The notes below the pieces were generated by a model. The model saw nothing but the letters and a program-made list of their open reading frames with translations. It was not told where the DNA came from and searched no databases. A DNA stretch of 51,186 nt from a virus: IMG/VR virus record IMGVR_UViG_3300021959_006617, positions 1 to 51,186 of that record; one strand, given 5' to 3'. The number at the start of each line of letters is the position of its first letter. Positions within the stretch are counted from its first letter, which is position 1. Position numbers and translations under genes: made by a program. This document shows positions 24,801-32,025 of this stretch, piece after piece.

Positions 24801-27800
24801 TAGTACATACGTTGGTAGCAATATCTGTAACTGTTGCTAAAACATTAAACACACCTGGATTCGCTACAGTTACGTTTATTTCGTAAGGTCCGTTTGGATC
24901 TGTGGATGCTGTGAACAGCAGTACTCGATAAACGTCTGTAAGTTCATTAAGAACTAAACCAGTTGATGGTCTAACAGCAACATCTTCTAATCCTCCTTTT
25001 AATCCAATTTGTGATCCGCATCGTATTGACATTACAGTGTTGTCAGTGACTTGATCAAATAATCCTTGGAAGTTACCTGTTGGATCAGATGTTAAATTGA
25101 GTCTTGCTACTCCGGCCAATCCTTCTACTGCCTCGACAGAAGTAATAGGATATCTATAAATTAAATTACCATGATCGATCTCAAGTTCGGAAGTATTAAA
25201 TGGTAGATAGTTATACCCATCCACATAAATGAATAATCCACCTGAACTATTTGCATAAGCTGGACTTGGAGCATAACAAACTACTTTTTGTGATAATGGA
25301 AAGTATAATCCAGTCGGTGTTGGAATTTCTAAAGGATCTGATCCTTCTGCTACAAGAGCATATATACCGTGTGCTGAAGAACCTGAAACAGATCTTATCT
25401 GACCGCCGTTCAATGAATAGTATGAAGCATAACAGTAATAAGTGAACACCGATACTAATTCGCTTAATCCACCGTTCGTTGCAATAATACCGTAACCCAT
25501 ATCGTTAACCTGTGTATAGTCATTGCTTAACATAGATCTGTTACCTGGCATTAATACTTCATAGATACGTTGGAATTTATGTGTTCCAGAACCTGCACCT
25601 GTAGTTTGTACGAGAACGCTACTACCAAATGTTGCTGTAACAGTGAAGGTATCATTAGTGATTGCACCTGCTACATAATATTCTTTTCCTGCAATAAGTC
25701 CTGTAGGTAAGGTTCCTGTGGTTGTAAATTTAACTGTAGCACCTTGTTGTAATCTATGATTTTCAAATGTAATTACAGCAGGGTTTGCTACTGAGATACT
25801 AGTGATAGTTTGAGAACCGGCTGTTCTCGTAAATGGAGTAGTTTCGTCTAAAACAAATGTTGCTGTACTTCCACTTGGACTATAATTAAAATCACGGACA
25901 TAATTAATTCTATACACAGTATCATCAACTAAGAATGATGCTGGTAATTTTGGAAGTCTTTCTAAATTACCTACAGTGAGTCTTGTTGAGGTTACAGTAG
26001 ATTCGTGAGTAAATTGTAGATTGCCTGCAAATCCGTCAATAAACATACCACCTGCAAAAGTTTGTGCATCTACTGATTTACTAAAAGAAGCACACTCTTG
26101 TGCGTAAGGTGACTTGGCAAGAATCTGTCCGGTTGGGTCGAGAATCATAGCAAACCCACCTTGGCCTTGTACGGAAATAGCTTGCCAACGAACAGCATCG
26201 TTCGCTAAGAACACATCTAATTCATCATTGGCCTTAGGCTGGTTCACGCTTCCGTATCCAGGTCCTGACTCATCCATAATATCTTTTAGTGCTGTAATAA
26301 GATCTGATATCACGCCAGCCGCACCTGATTCTGCTGTATATGCTCTATCTATTACCTGTGGAATAACAGTTTGGCTTAATGGAGTGATAGCTGTATTAGT
26401 TAATATGCTTCCGATATATTCTTCGATCTTATCAACAGAAGCTAAGGTTTGTGATAGCTGAGCACCAATTGCTATACGGGCACTTGCGCTTTCGTAATAT
26501 TTTAATGCCGCAGAAATAGTTCGATCGTAACCTCCGTATTTTAAATCAAATACAAGAGCATCAACGATTAATCCAGCATCTCTTTTGCATAACGCATTGT
26601 CATACTCGAAACTAGATGTAAAAGGCGCGATTCCTCCAGCAATTTGTGCATTGATCCAAGCTATAAGCTCATTCTGTATAAATTGTCTGTTTAATGATAT
26701 AAGTGTTGCGGCCGCATCTCTGTTTCCAGCGTTATCAATTTTTGGATAAACAGGTTCTGTAGGATCTGTTAGATAATGATATCCATATAATTGAGAAGCA
26801 GTTGTTAATCCATCAATTGTTAAATCACGTCTAAATTTTTGAAAAGCCCAAGGTGAACTTGAATTACCTGTTTTAGGACGTACAATACATCGTCTAAATT
26901 CGTCACCAACTATTGAAGTGTTTTGTGGGACCTTGATAGGTAAGTTTTCTTCATAAATTCCAGATTCAACTAGAATGCTAATCTGTACTCGTTTGCTTAC
27001 ATCGCCGTATGCAATAACCTCACCAGTTTGGAAAGTACCATACTGTATGTCTACGTCAAATAATTCATTACCTTCAGAATCTAAAGTACCATCATGAGCT
27101 AATATCTGTGCCAACGCACCTGATGTTTCACCTCTTAGATAAAGTCCTTCTCGTATGTCTCTTCCACGTATCGCTTCTGGAGTATCAGTTAGAACATCGC
27201 CTGTAAAGTCTGTTCTAAACCCTGCAGTGGCTATAAAAAATCTAGGTAAATCTACAGTGATGCTAGGTACAGATGTAAATCCACCACCTTGATCAGTTAT
27301 AGTGATACCAGTAATAACCCCACCTGTTACATTAGCAGTACCAAATGCATCATCGCCTCCGCTACTAGCGATCCTTACAGATACTAAACTATATCCGCTA
27401 CCTCCCGAACTAATAGAAACACTAGAGACTTTATAAGTTAAATTAAATTTTGCATTCGCACCAATAGCACCAATGCTAGGTTGTCCAGCAGTAGTAATAG
27501 TTACACCGATGTTTGATGTTCCTGGTAGTGCAGAATATACACCAACACTAACTATTCTGAATGTTGAAATAGCACCTGGTGTAGATAATGTTGTTAAAAC
27601 TTCGATTTTAGCAGGTTCGCCACCGGCGGCAACCGTACCACCGTTAATAGTTAAGATGTCACCTGGAAAATAATTAGAACCTATAGCACTTAGGGTTAGA
27701 GTATCTAAACTCATAAAAACAGAACCAGCGAATCCTGATCCTGATGATGGTGAAGTTCCTATAGATGATAAGGTACATTGAGTTGCACCATTGTTATAGG

Positions 27801-28614
27801 TTAGTATTTTTTTGTAAGGACCTAATTCGTTTCTTGCTTCTAATAAAATTTCTTCAGCACGACGACAAGCGGCTTCTATTGATCTATAAGCATAAGCCAA
27901 TGCACGACCTTGTAATTCGGAACTAATTTCCGGTCTTTCGTCTGCACCTGAAGTAGCTACGTATAAGTTGACACTACTTCCAAATGCTGAATTATCTACA
28001 TATCTTTTTGTAGCGGCTACTAACCCATCATATAATTCATCATCATCAGGTTCTGGATCTCTGGCAAGAACTAGCGGACCAGTCATTCTTCCGAAAGCAG
28101 AATTTACTATACCCGAAGCCGGATCAACTGCTTCAACACCTGCTATAGAAACTTTACTATCTGCGTAGGCTTTTCTTACAGCCTCGCCAGGTGTTATTGG
28201 ATCAGCTAAATCGTTAATACGATATTGATTACCACCTGACCGAGCAGAAAGATTACCACCTAGCTGTGGAGTTGGATCTGCCGAAATCTCACTAAAATCT
28301 GAGTTAATAGCGATTTCATCATCATTAGATGTAAAGTCTAGTGAAATACCATTTCCAGGAACTAGTCTTTTAAATTGTACTCCTGACTCAGTGTTGTTTA
28401 TTGTAACAATAGGAGTATTACCAGTTACAGCATCATTTTGACCTGTGTACGATCCTGGAGTATCATCGAGTCCGACGAAAGTGAGTCTTTCACCTAACCC
28501 TAATGAACTATATAATTCTCTGAAGTTATCGTTGACTTTACGAAACGAGTCTCGTATACTATCACCGGTTCCGTCATTACCAATGGTTCCGATATCAATG
28601 ATTTTGCGTGCCAT
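21853..28614 (-). CDS. Giant tail fibre/host-recognition protein (2253 aa)
   Basis: 2253 aa. N-terminal attachment module IGTIGNDGTGDSIRDSFRKV (about 8-27). A beta region then carries a YVATSGADE and RALAYAYRSIEAACRRAEEI segment (about 218-256). A PQNTSIVGDEFRRCIVRP segment (about 560) suggests a right-handed beta-helix. At least four repeats of the NHRLxxGxxVxF...LPxGLxxxxxYYV type follow (24050-25812). The last about 120 residues (DLAEYYEGDKEYEVGTVLVF, RVAGVVS, VRVVGKIQKGDLIV) form a conserved C-terminal module of marine phage fibres that may act as folding chaperone or tip. At 13% of the window it is the main host-range candidate. It has its own late-type promoter. Confidence 0.8.
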   Translation of the reverse strand: MARKIIDIGTIGNDGTGDSIRDSFRKVNDNFRELYSSLGLGERLTFVGLDDTPGSYTGQNDAVTGNTPIVTINNTESGVQFKRLVPGNGISLDFTSNDDEIAINSDFSEISADPTPQLGGNLSARSGGNQYRINDLADPITPGEAVRKAYADSKVSIAGVEAVDPASGIVNSAFGRMTGPLVLARDPEPDDDELYDGLVAATKRYVDNSAFGSSVNLYVATSGADERPEISSELQGRALAYAYRSIEAACRRAEEILLEARNELGPYKKILTYNNGATQCTLSSIGTSPSSGSGFAGSVFMSLDTLTLSAIGSNYFPGDILTINGGTVAAGGEPAKIEVLTTLSTPGAISTFRIVSVGVYSALPGTSNIGVTITTAGQPSIGAIGANAKFNLTYKVSSVSISSGGSGYSLVSVRIASSGGDDAFGTANVTGGVITGITITDQGGGFTSVPSITVDLPRFFIATAGFRTDFTGDVLTDTPEAIRGRDIREGLYLRGETSGALAQILAHDGTLDSEGNELFDVDIQYGTFQTGEVIAYGDVSKRVQISILVESGIYEENLPIKVPQNTSIVGDEFRRCIVRPKTGNSSSPWAFQKFRRDLTIDGLTTASQLYGYHYLTDPTEPVYPKIDNAGNRDAAATLISLNRQFIQNELIAWINAQIAGGIAPFTSSFEYDNALCKRDAGLIVDALVFDLKYGGYDRTISAALKYYESASARIAIGAQLSQTLASVDKIEEYIGSILTNTAITPLSQTVIPQVIDRAYTAESGAAGVISDLITALKDIMDESGPGYGSVNQPKANDELDVFLANDAVRWQAISVQGQGGFAMILDPTGQILAKSPYAQECASFSKSVDAQTFAGGMFIDGFAGNLQFTHESTVTSTRLTVGNLERLPKLPASFLVDDTVYRINYVRDFNYSPSGSTATFVLDETTPFTRTAGSQTITSISVANPAVITFENHRLQQGATVKFTTTGTLPTGLIAGKEYYVAGAITNDTFTVTATFGSSVLVQTTGAGSGTHKFQRIYEVLMPGNRSMLSNDYTQVNDMGYGIIATNGGLSELVSVFTYYCYASYYSLNGGQIRSVSGSSAHGIYALVAEGSDPLEIPTPTGLYFPLSQKVVCYAPSPAYANSSGGLFIYVDGYNYLPFNTSELEIDHGNLIYRYPITSVEAVEGLAGVARLNLTSDPTGNFQGLFDQVTDNTVMSIRCGSQIGLKGGLEDVAVRPSTGLVLNELTDVYRVLLFTASTDPNGPYEINVTVANPGVFNVLATVTDIATNVCTTSQNHRLVIGDKFIPTSTANGFTSGTTYYVISVPNYNQFTVSTSEGGATHTLSNGSGLTIKGKKTHKLLENTTIQFESTVTLPPPLNADDIFHVVGDGLTDVDFQVSTTRAGDPLEITGAGTGTHSYNIDGLTTTNIRENYNYVDITIKQPGEQVGYVDEVTALAGMTAIDSISIASPAVITVSAGHGLSAGDVVLFKTSLGGSLPAGLSTTSHFHVLSTGLTATQFRVALDPEALASSVAVDTSGSLTGTAYFGIPKGRVGDDTFAVVAVGPSDAQRIVETMFCFKGEEYVITAYESEAVTLEPYARITLDRPLVHSVQKYGSAVTLKSGVQSSTNGAEGTLTIRISLTRVTGHDLLEIGTGSYADTNYPNEIYGAPVNSPNPDTETEERDVGRVFYVTTDQFGNFSVGPYFRVDQGTGAVTFASSIALSNLDGIGFKRGVPVSEFSTDSSFSDNATDTVPTENAARGYIERRLGITHGGSVVTDSLLIPQISGGFMSLDGQLGMKANMNLNNNKITNLANPVNPLDGVNLRSMTFANFQEFTIDNLRAADIIAFTGAGNEAINVEIVGDISLNIDSTANTLDAQINPGVILNADVNASAGIVQSKLSMNAATTRASASGIAQADRGLASFDSAQFIATDGWLTVKDNGLVLTKLAQVTTKTVLGNSTLATGNVTAVPFSTVVNDGGAIKKSQYSTVGFLRRTNGSSFSSDGDYAVVQAVGAYGGAGDNSKLVIRDSSGDFGGNVISANQLKVDSYLSIDTAATASGGYVRYYGWQTAGGVVVGSGSLGSDKVTQYWNDAHQFKTQDGSTDAPITASAVQTLALTTGGNTTSGTITGRWTLTGTSPSESRLQATYSADLAEYYEGDKEYEVGTVLVFGGEKEVTTTNKQADTRVAGVVSNTAAFAMYEGCPGLKNLVALQGRVPVRVVGKIQKGDLIVTSSIPGVAVSARGTAQTGTVIGKALENYDSDHIGKIEVAVGRS
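24050..25812 (-). repeat. Four tandem-like beta repeats within the giant fibre protein
   Basis: Copies near 25572-25812, 24650-24835, 24425-24610 and 24050-24300. Each encodes a hydrophobic strand, a H(R/G)L turn, LPxGL-type or related turn, a YYV or FHV strand and a TGxGTHxF-like end. They are irregularly spaced. Confidence 0.55.
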
Positions 28615-28645
28615 ATTTTATCCTAAAACGAATAGTTTCTCTATA

Positions 28646-28653
28646 TATTTACC
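28646..28653 (-). promoter_or_regulatory. Late-type promoter GGTAAATA for the giant fibre gene
   Basis: Minus-strand GGTAAATA, 31 nt before the ATG at 28614; a weak AGGAT SD lies just before the ATG. A divergent TGTAAATA for the plus-strand gene is 20 nt away. Confidence 0.5.
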
Positions 28654-28673
28654 ATAATATTTTATAAGCCGAA

Positions 28674-28681
28674 TGTAAATA
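28674..28681 (+). promoter_or_regulatory. Late-type promoter TGTAAATA, 4 nt from ATG
   Basis: TGTAAATAC on the plus strand ends 4 nt before the ATG at 28686. No SD is present, so translation would start on a leaderless or almost leaderless mRNA. Confidence 0.45.
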
Positions 28682-28685
28682 CTTT

Positions 28686-28973
28686 ATGTTCATAAAGAAA
28701 TTTAAACAGCGTACAACCTATACTAGACGAAGTAAAACAGGGGTTTTACACGAATATCATAGAGATAAAACCATTGCTACAATTAGATGTGACAGTTGTG
28801 ATAAAGAATTTAATAGAGATCTAAAACAAATGGACAGCAAACGCTTAAATGATCATTATTTCCATGTCTGTAGTAACTGTGATGCTAAAAGATTCGCACA
28901 ACGAAAGGGCGTAGAACGTAAGAAAATATGGGATATGTCGGCTAGCAGTACGCTACCTGTTAATAAATTCTAG
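28686..28973 (+). CDS. Putative zinc-finger protein (two CxxC pairs)
   Basis: 95 aa, strongly basic. RCDSCDKEF (about 36-44) and HVCSNCDAKRFAQRKGV (about 60-76) provide two CxxC knuckles about 25 residues apart, a zinc-ribbon or HNH-like metal site. The HNH catalytic residues cannot be assigned with confidence. A nucleic-acid binding role is likely. It is isolated on the plus strand; its stop overlaps the stop of iscA head-on in a shared CTAG. Confidence 0.65.
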   Translation: MFIKKFKQRTTYTRRSKTGVLHEYHRDKTIATIRCDSCDKEFNRDLKQMDSKRLNDHYFHVCSNCDAKRFAQRKGVERKKIWDMSASSTLPVNKF

Positions 28974-29293
28974 ACTGTAAATGATTCTCCACAGCCACAA
29001 CGATCTTTTTCTGCAGAGTTAATAAACTCAAAACCTTCATTAAGTCCTCGTTTTTGATAATCTATGGTTAATTCTTCAAAATATACTATACTTTTGTTGT
29101 CAATGATTACTTTAGCTCCTTTATCTTCGAACACGACATCATGCTCTTCTAACTTATCAACAAATTCCATAACATAAGCAAGCCCTGAGCAACCTGTGGT
29201 TTTTACTCCTACACGAATCCCTAACCCCTGACCCCTACGCTCTAGCTGGGATTTGATTTTTTCAGAGGCGATGTCAGTCAAAGTTAATTTCAT
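28970..29293 (-). CDS. iscA: IscA-type Fe-S carrier
   Basis: 107 aa, full length. All three cluster cysteines are present: C35 in GCSGLAY, and C99 and C101 in CGCGESF. It transfers 2Fe-2S or 4Fe-4S clusters from IscU to target enzymes. It overlaps the DUF1289 gene by 20 nt and is the last gene of the iscU-led operon. It is divergent from the ErpA-type carrier at the left edge, so the phage carries two carriers of different subfamilies. Confidence 0.93.
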   Translation of the reverse strand: MKLTLTDIASEKIKSQLERRGQGLGIRVGVKTTGCSGLAYVMEFVDKLEEHDVVFEDKGAKVIIDNKSIVYFEELTIDYQKRGLNEGFEFINSAEKDRCGCGESFTV

Positions 29294-29429
29294 TGTCTAA
29301 CCGTTCCATAATCTTTTTACGTTCTTCTTCTGAATATTCGAACCAATTTTGTATTTCTTCTAAGGTACGATGGCATCCGATACACTTACCATCCACATAG
29401 GTACAAATTGACATGCAAGGATTTATCAT
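29274..29429 (-). CDS. DUF1289 small cysteine-rich protein
   Basis: 51 aa read directly from the minus strand. NPCMSICTY (3-11) and GKCIGCHRTLEEIQNW (14-29), followed by a YSEEERKKIMERL helix, match the DUF1289 family: C5, C9, C16 and C19 and the ERxxI helix. Family function unknown; a metal or Fe-S site is plausible. Its ATG overlaps the stop of the oxygenase upstream and its end overlaps iscA, tying it to cluster biogenesis by position. Confidence 0.85.
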   Translation of the reverse strand: MINPCMSICTYVDGKCIGCHRTLEEIQNWFEYSEEERKKIMERLDNEINFD

Positions 29430-30013
29430 TTTCTTCCTAAATTAAAACTAATTGTTATTCTTTCTTGTTCTGCGGTTTGTTGATTTACTTTATGGTTTAA
29501 ATAACCTGGAAAAATATAAGCCACTCCTGAACTAACAGGCATCGTAGCATTGTATTTAAGTGATTCGTTATTTAAAGTTACCCCCCATGGCCAATTAGAT
29601 TCTAAATTTGTATTAACAAATGTTAATCCAGAATCGTTTTCGTTGGCTTGAACATAGTAAACTCCACTCCATACTGCCGGAAGATGATTATGAGATTCAT
29701 GATAACTGTGTTTTCTGTTAATAGAAAACCAACTATCTTGTAAAATAAACTCACCAACAACTCCAATTTCATTGCTGAAGAAATTTACAGTTTCAATTAT
29801 CCAATTTTTTAAAGATGCAGATTCTTTTAGATCTAGTATTTTTATTCCTTTTCCAAAATTAGTATATCCATTGTTACTATATTGAGTTGGTGATTGATCT
29901 TCTTTTTCTAAATCTAATAAAACAGGAATTAACGATTTCGCAAGAGATTCTTGCGGATCGTAATAGTTTCTACAAATACTAGATGGAAATAAATTGTGTG
30001 TTTGAATATTCAT
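29426..30013 (-). CDS. Putative Fe(II)/2-oxoglutarate oxygenase
   Basis: 195 aa. The pattern HESHNHLPAVWSGVYYV (105-121), then FPGYLNHKV (168-176) and R185, fits the double-stranded beta-helix oxygenases of the TIGR02466-like phage family, with His ligands around 108-110 and 174 and Arg for 2-oxoglutarate. The Asp/Glu ligand is not obvious. Substrate unknown. It sits between a second oxygenase and DUF1289 in the iscU operon. Confidence 0.75.
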   Translation of the reverse strand: MNIQTHNLFPSSICRNYYDPQESLAKSLIPVLLDLEKEDQSPTQYSNNGYTNFGKGIKILDLKESASLKNWIIETVNFFSNEIGVVGEFILQDSWFSINRKHSYHESHNHLPAVWSGVYYVQANENDSGLTFVNTNLESNWPWGVTLNNESLKYNATMPVSSGVAYIFPGYLNHKVNQQTAEQERITISFNLGRK

Positions 30014-30014
30014 A

Positions 30015-30614
30015 TTAAATCTTATATGCTATATCATTTATGTTTCCTGCAATTACAAACCTTTTAGATTTGACAGGATTAACTTTGTGTAAAACATAAG
30101 ATGGAAAGAACACTATCATGTCTTGTTTAATGTTTATTGAAGTTTCGTCTCCAGTAATTATATTTCCATCTACTAATTTAGTTTCTATCAATATTAACGG
30201 ATCGTCTATAACTTCATTTAGATAATAAGAAAAACTATATCTACTAAACTCGCTATGATTGTGGATAGGACTAGAATCTCCTTGATCATATCCTTGGAAC
30301 CATACATTGGCATCAAGATCAATGTTAGCATTTTCTTTAATTCTTTCAGGTAGTAAATTATTTCTAGGAGTTCCTATGTTATCGATAAAAAACCTAATAA
30401 TTTGATTCATAAAAGAATCTAGTATTTCTGGATGGTCTTCATGAATAAACCAATCTGATTTCCAACCATTAGATTTTTGTTCTATCATTTTTTTCTTAAT
30501 TCTAAGATCTTTAAAAAAATCTATAATAGTTTGATTTTCCTGAGTAGATCTATCTAAGAATCCGTATTTGATAGAAGTAGGATTAGATATAAAAATTTCT
30601 TTAACATGAGCCAT
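30015..30614 (-). CDS. Putative Fe(II)/2-oxoglutarate oxygenase (second copy)
   Basis: 199 aa. PIHNHSEFSRYSFSYYL (116-132), then FFPSYVLHKVNPV (169-181) and R185, follow the same order as the neighbour, so the two are related members of one oxygenase superfamily. The first His cluster is HNH (118-120), the distal His is H176. Sequence identity between the pair is low, so any duplication is old. Substrate unknown. It starts 26 nt after iscU ends. Confidence 0.7.
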   Translation of the reverse strand: MAHVKEIFISNPTSIKYGFLDRSTQENQTIIDFFKDLRIKKKMIEQKSNGWKSDWFIHEDHPEILDSFMNQIIRFFIDNIGTPRNNLLPERIKENANIDLDANVWFQGYDQGDSSPIHNHSEFSRYSFSYYLNEVIDDPLILIETKLVDGNIITGDETSINIKQDMIVFFPSYVLHKVNPVKSKRFVIAGNINDIAYKI

Positions 30615-30639
30615 ATGACTCTGTAATTATCTAGAAATA

Positions 30640-31023
30640 CTAAAGTTGATGCTTTTTCTGATAATCAGCTATCGCTGATTTGATCGCATCTTCAGCAAGC
30701 ACTGAGCAATGAATCTTGACGGGCGGAAGTGCGAGTTCCTCCGCGATATCGCTGTTTCTAATTGCGGTGGCTTCATCCAGGGTCTTCCCCTTGAGAAGTT
30801 CTGTGACGAGGCTACTACTTGCGATAGCACTACCACAACCATAAGTCTTAAACTTAGCGTCTTCAATGCGTCCTTCATCATTCACCTTGATCTGTAATTT
30901 CATTACATCTCCACACGCAGGTGCACCAACCATACCTGTGCCCACTGATGGATCGTTCTTGTCTAACGAACCAACGTTGCGTGGATTCTCATAATGATCT
31001 AATACCTTGACTGAATATGCCAT
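30640..31023 (-). CDS. iscU: IscU Fe-S cluster scaffold
   Basis: 127 aa, normal length. It assembles 2Fe-2S clusters. C37 (with D39), C63 and C106 are the conserved ligands, and LPPVK (99-103) is the motif recognised by the HscA chaperone, so it can probably plug into host IscS and HscA/HscB. I chose the ATG at 31023 (MAYSVKVLDHYENPRNVG is the canonical start) over the longer frame. First gene of the operon iscU-oxygenase-oxygenase-DUF1289-iscA, behind a sigma70-type promoter and a GGGG-type SD. No iscS is in the window. Confidence 0.95.
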   Translation of the reverse strand: MAYSVKVLDHYENPRNVGSLDKNDPSVGTGMVGAPACGDVMKLQIKVNDEGRIEDAKFKTYGCGSAIASSSLVTELLKGKTLDEATAIRNSDIAEELALPPVKIHCSVLAEDAIKSAIADYQKKHQL

Positions 31024-31046
31024 ATAATATGTTTCCCCATTAATAT

Positions 31047-31060
31047 AATACTTGAGTATT
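31047..31060 (-). repeat. AATACT-TG-AGTATT palindrome at the iscU +1
   Basis: A perfect 6-2-6 inverted repeat covering the predicted transcription start (about 31054). It could be an operator for early shut-off or a short hairpin. It does not match the known IscR type 1 or type 2 motifs. Confidence 0.45.
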
Positions 31061-31089
31061 ATTATACAGTATTTATTAACTAATATCAA
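31061..31089 (-). promoter_or_regulatory. Sigma70-type promoter of the iscU operon
   Basis: Minus strand TTGATA (31084-31089), 17-nt spacer, TATAAT (31061-31066), 11 of 12. It follows directly on the terminator at 31096-31122. The leader is about 31 nt. Confidence 0.75.
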
Positions 31090-31095
31090 GTCAAG

Positions 31096-31122
31096 AAAAA
31101 AGGTACGTTTCTCTGTACCTTT
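31096..31122 (-). terminator. Rho-independent terminator upstream of the iscU promoter
   Basis: Perfect 8-bp stem AAAGGTAC/GTACCTTT (31099-31122) with an 8-nt loop, followed on the minus strand by further T (total run of six). It ends the superoxide dismutase transcript. Confidence 0.85.
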
Positions 31123-31144
31123 CTCCGACTTAACCTTTCTCAGA

Positions 31145-31282
31145 TTATTTTTTCTTAACTAATGCTTTCGCTTTTTTAACTACGTCGTTAGCTTTAGCTT
31201 TGACAGTCTTTGCCCATGTAGGCTCTGGGAAATGCCAGCCGATGAAAGCACCAACTAACGCCCAAAATAACGCACATAACAT
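31145..31282 (-). CDS. Small one-helix membrane protein after SOD
   Basis: 45 aa: MLCALFWALVGAFIGWHFPE, then a basic tail ending KALVKKK. One membrane segment (about 2-17) and an amphipathic lysine-rich helix, resembling a short phage protein type. A strong AGGAGG SD lies 8 nt upstream, made from the last codons and stop of the SOD gene. Function unknown. Confidence 0.75.
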   Translation of the reverse strand: MLCALFWALVGAFIGWHFPEPTWAKTVKAKANDVVKKAKALVKKK

Positions 31283-31286
31283 TATT

Positions 31287-31856
31287 TTATCCTCCTTGTT
31301 GTAAACGGTCATTAACCACTGACCAGTCGATAATCCTCCAAATATTTTTTAGGTATTTGGATTTATCATGTTGGTAATCAAGTGCCCAGGCGTGTTCCCA
31401 CCAGTCCACTATCAACATAATCTTTAAATTCTTTTTGTACTCGTGATTCTTGATAACTTTGATATCACCTTTTGGATCCATAAAGACCCAACCACTACCC
31501 TGTATGCTCATAGCCACACGCACGAATTCTTCTTTGAAGTTTTCGAAACTCTTCCAGCGTGTGTTGATTACTTCCGCGGCTTTGCCTTGGGGTCTATTAC
31601 TGCTTGTAGGCACCCTTAGTTGCGGAAAAAATAGGTTATGTAGGGTAGCACCACCATAGTTGAAATCGTCGTCGCCTTCTTTAGCGTTCCAACGCTTGAC
31701 ATATCCGCTGGCCAGTTTGCCATAATGGTAGTCTAGAGTCGCTTCACTCATGACAGGATCCAAGTCTTTCATAGCATAATCAACTTTTTCTTGTACGAGT
31801 TTTTCTCTACGGGTGTCTGCTTCTGTGATTAAATCACGATATGTTTTAATTTCCAT
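31287..31856 (-). CDS. sod: Fe/Mn superoxide dismutase
   Basis: 189 aa. Converts superoxide to oxygen and peroxide. All four metal ligands are visible by alignment to E. coli SodB: H44 (DYHYGK), H73 (ATLHN), and D151 and H155 (VDWWEHAW); Tyr34 is kept as Y52. SodB His30 is L48 and Gln69 is G69, with H138 near the position of MnSOD Gln146, so Fe or Mn preference is unclear. Late-type GATAAATA ends 5 nt before the ATG, with no SD. Probably protects Fe-S and Fe(II) enzymes late in infection (inference). Confidence 0.88.
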   Translation of the reverse strand: MEIKTYRDLITEADTRREKLVQEKVDYAMKDLDPVMSEATLDYHYGKLASGYVKRWNAKEGDDDFNYGGATLHNLFFPQLRVPTSSNRPQGKAAEVINTRWKSFENFKEEFVRVAMSIQGSGWVFMDPKGDIKVIKNHEYKKNLKIMLIVDWWEHAWALDYQHDKSKYLKNIWRIIDWSVVNDRLQQGG

Positions 31857-31860
31857 ACTA

Positions 31861-32025
31861 CTATTTATCGGACTCTCTAATCAATTTGCGATACTCTGTT
31901 TCTATTTCGTTTTGTTCTTTTATTTTTAGATTAGTAAATTCTATAGCACAGCCCGTCAATCCGAAAACGATTACGCCTACACAGAAACAGGTTAATAAGA
32001 ACATTACGAAGTTATAGAATTTCAT
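31861..32025 (-). CDS. Small lipoprotein or membrane protein
   Basis: 54 aa: MKFYNFVMFLLTCFCVGVIV, then FGLTGCAIEF and a charged C-terminus. The LTGC lipobox (C26) after a hydrophobic stretch suggests a lipoprotein; a single-pass membrane protein is the alternative. The ATG overlaps the uvdE stop (ATGA). The SOD late promoter is embedded in its last three codons. Confidence 0.65.
   Translation of the reverse strand: MKFYNFVMFLLTCFCVGVIVFGLTGCAIEFTNLKIKEQNEIETEYRKLIRESDK
31862..31869 (-). promoter_or_regulatory. Late-type promoter GATAAATA for SOD, 5 nt from ATG
   Basis: GATAAATAGTAGT then ATG on the minus strand. Predicted +1 coincides with the A of the start codon. Same geometry as 3227-3234. 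Confidence 0.6.

Noticed and set aside
31047-31060. IscR-binding site at the iscU promoter
   Set aside because: The palindrome AATACT-TG-AGTATT does not match the known IscR type 1 or type 2 motifs.
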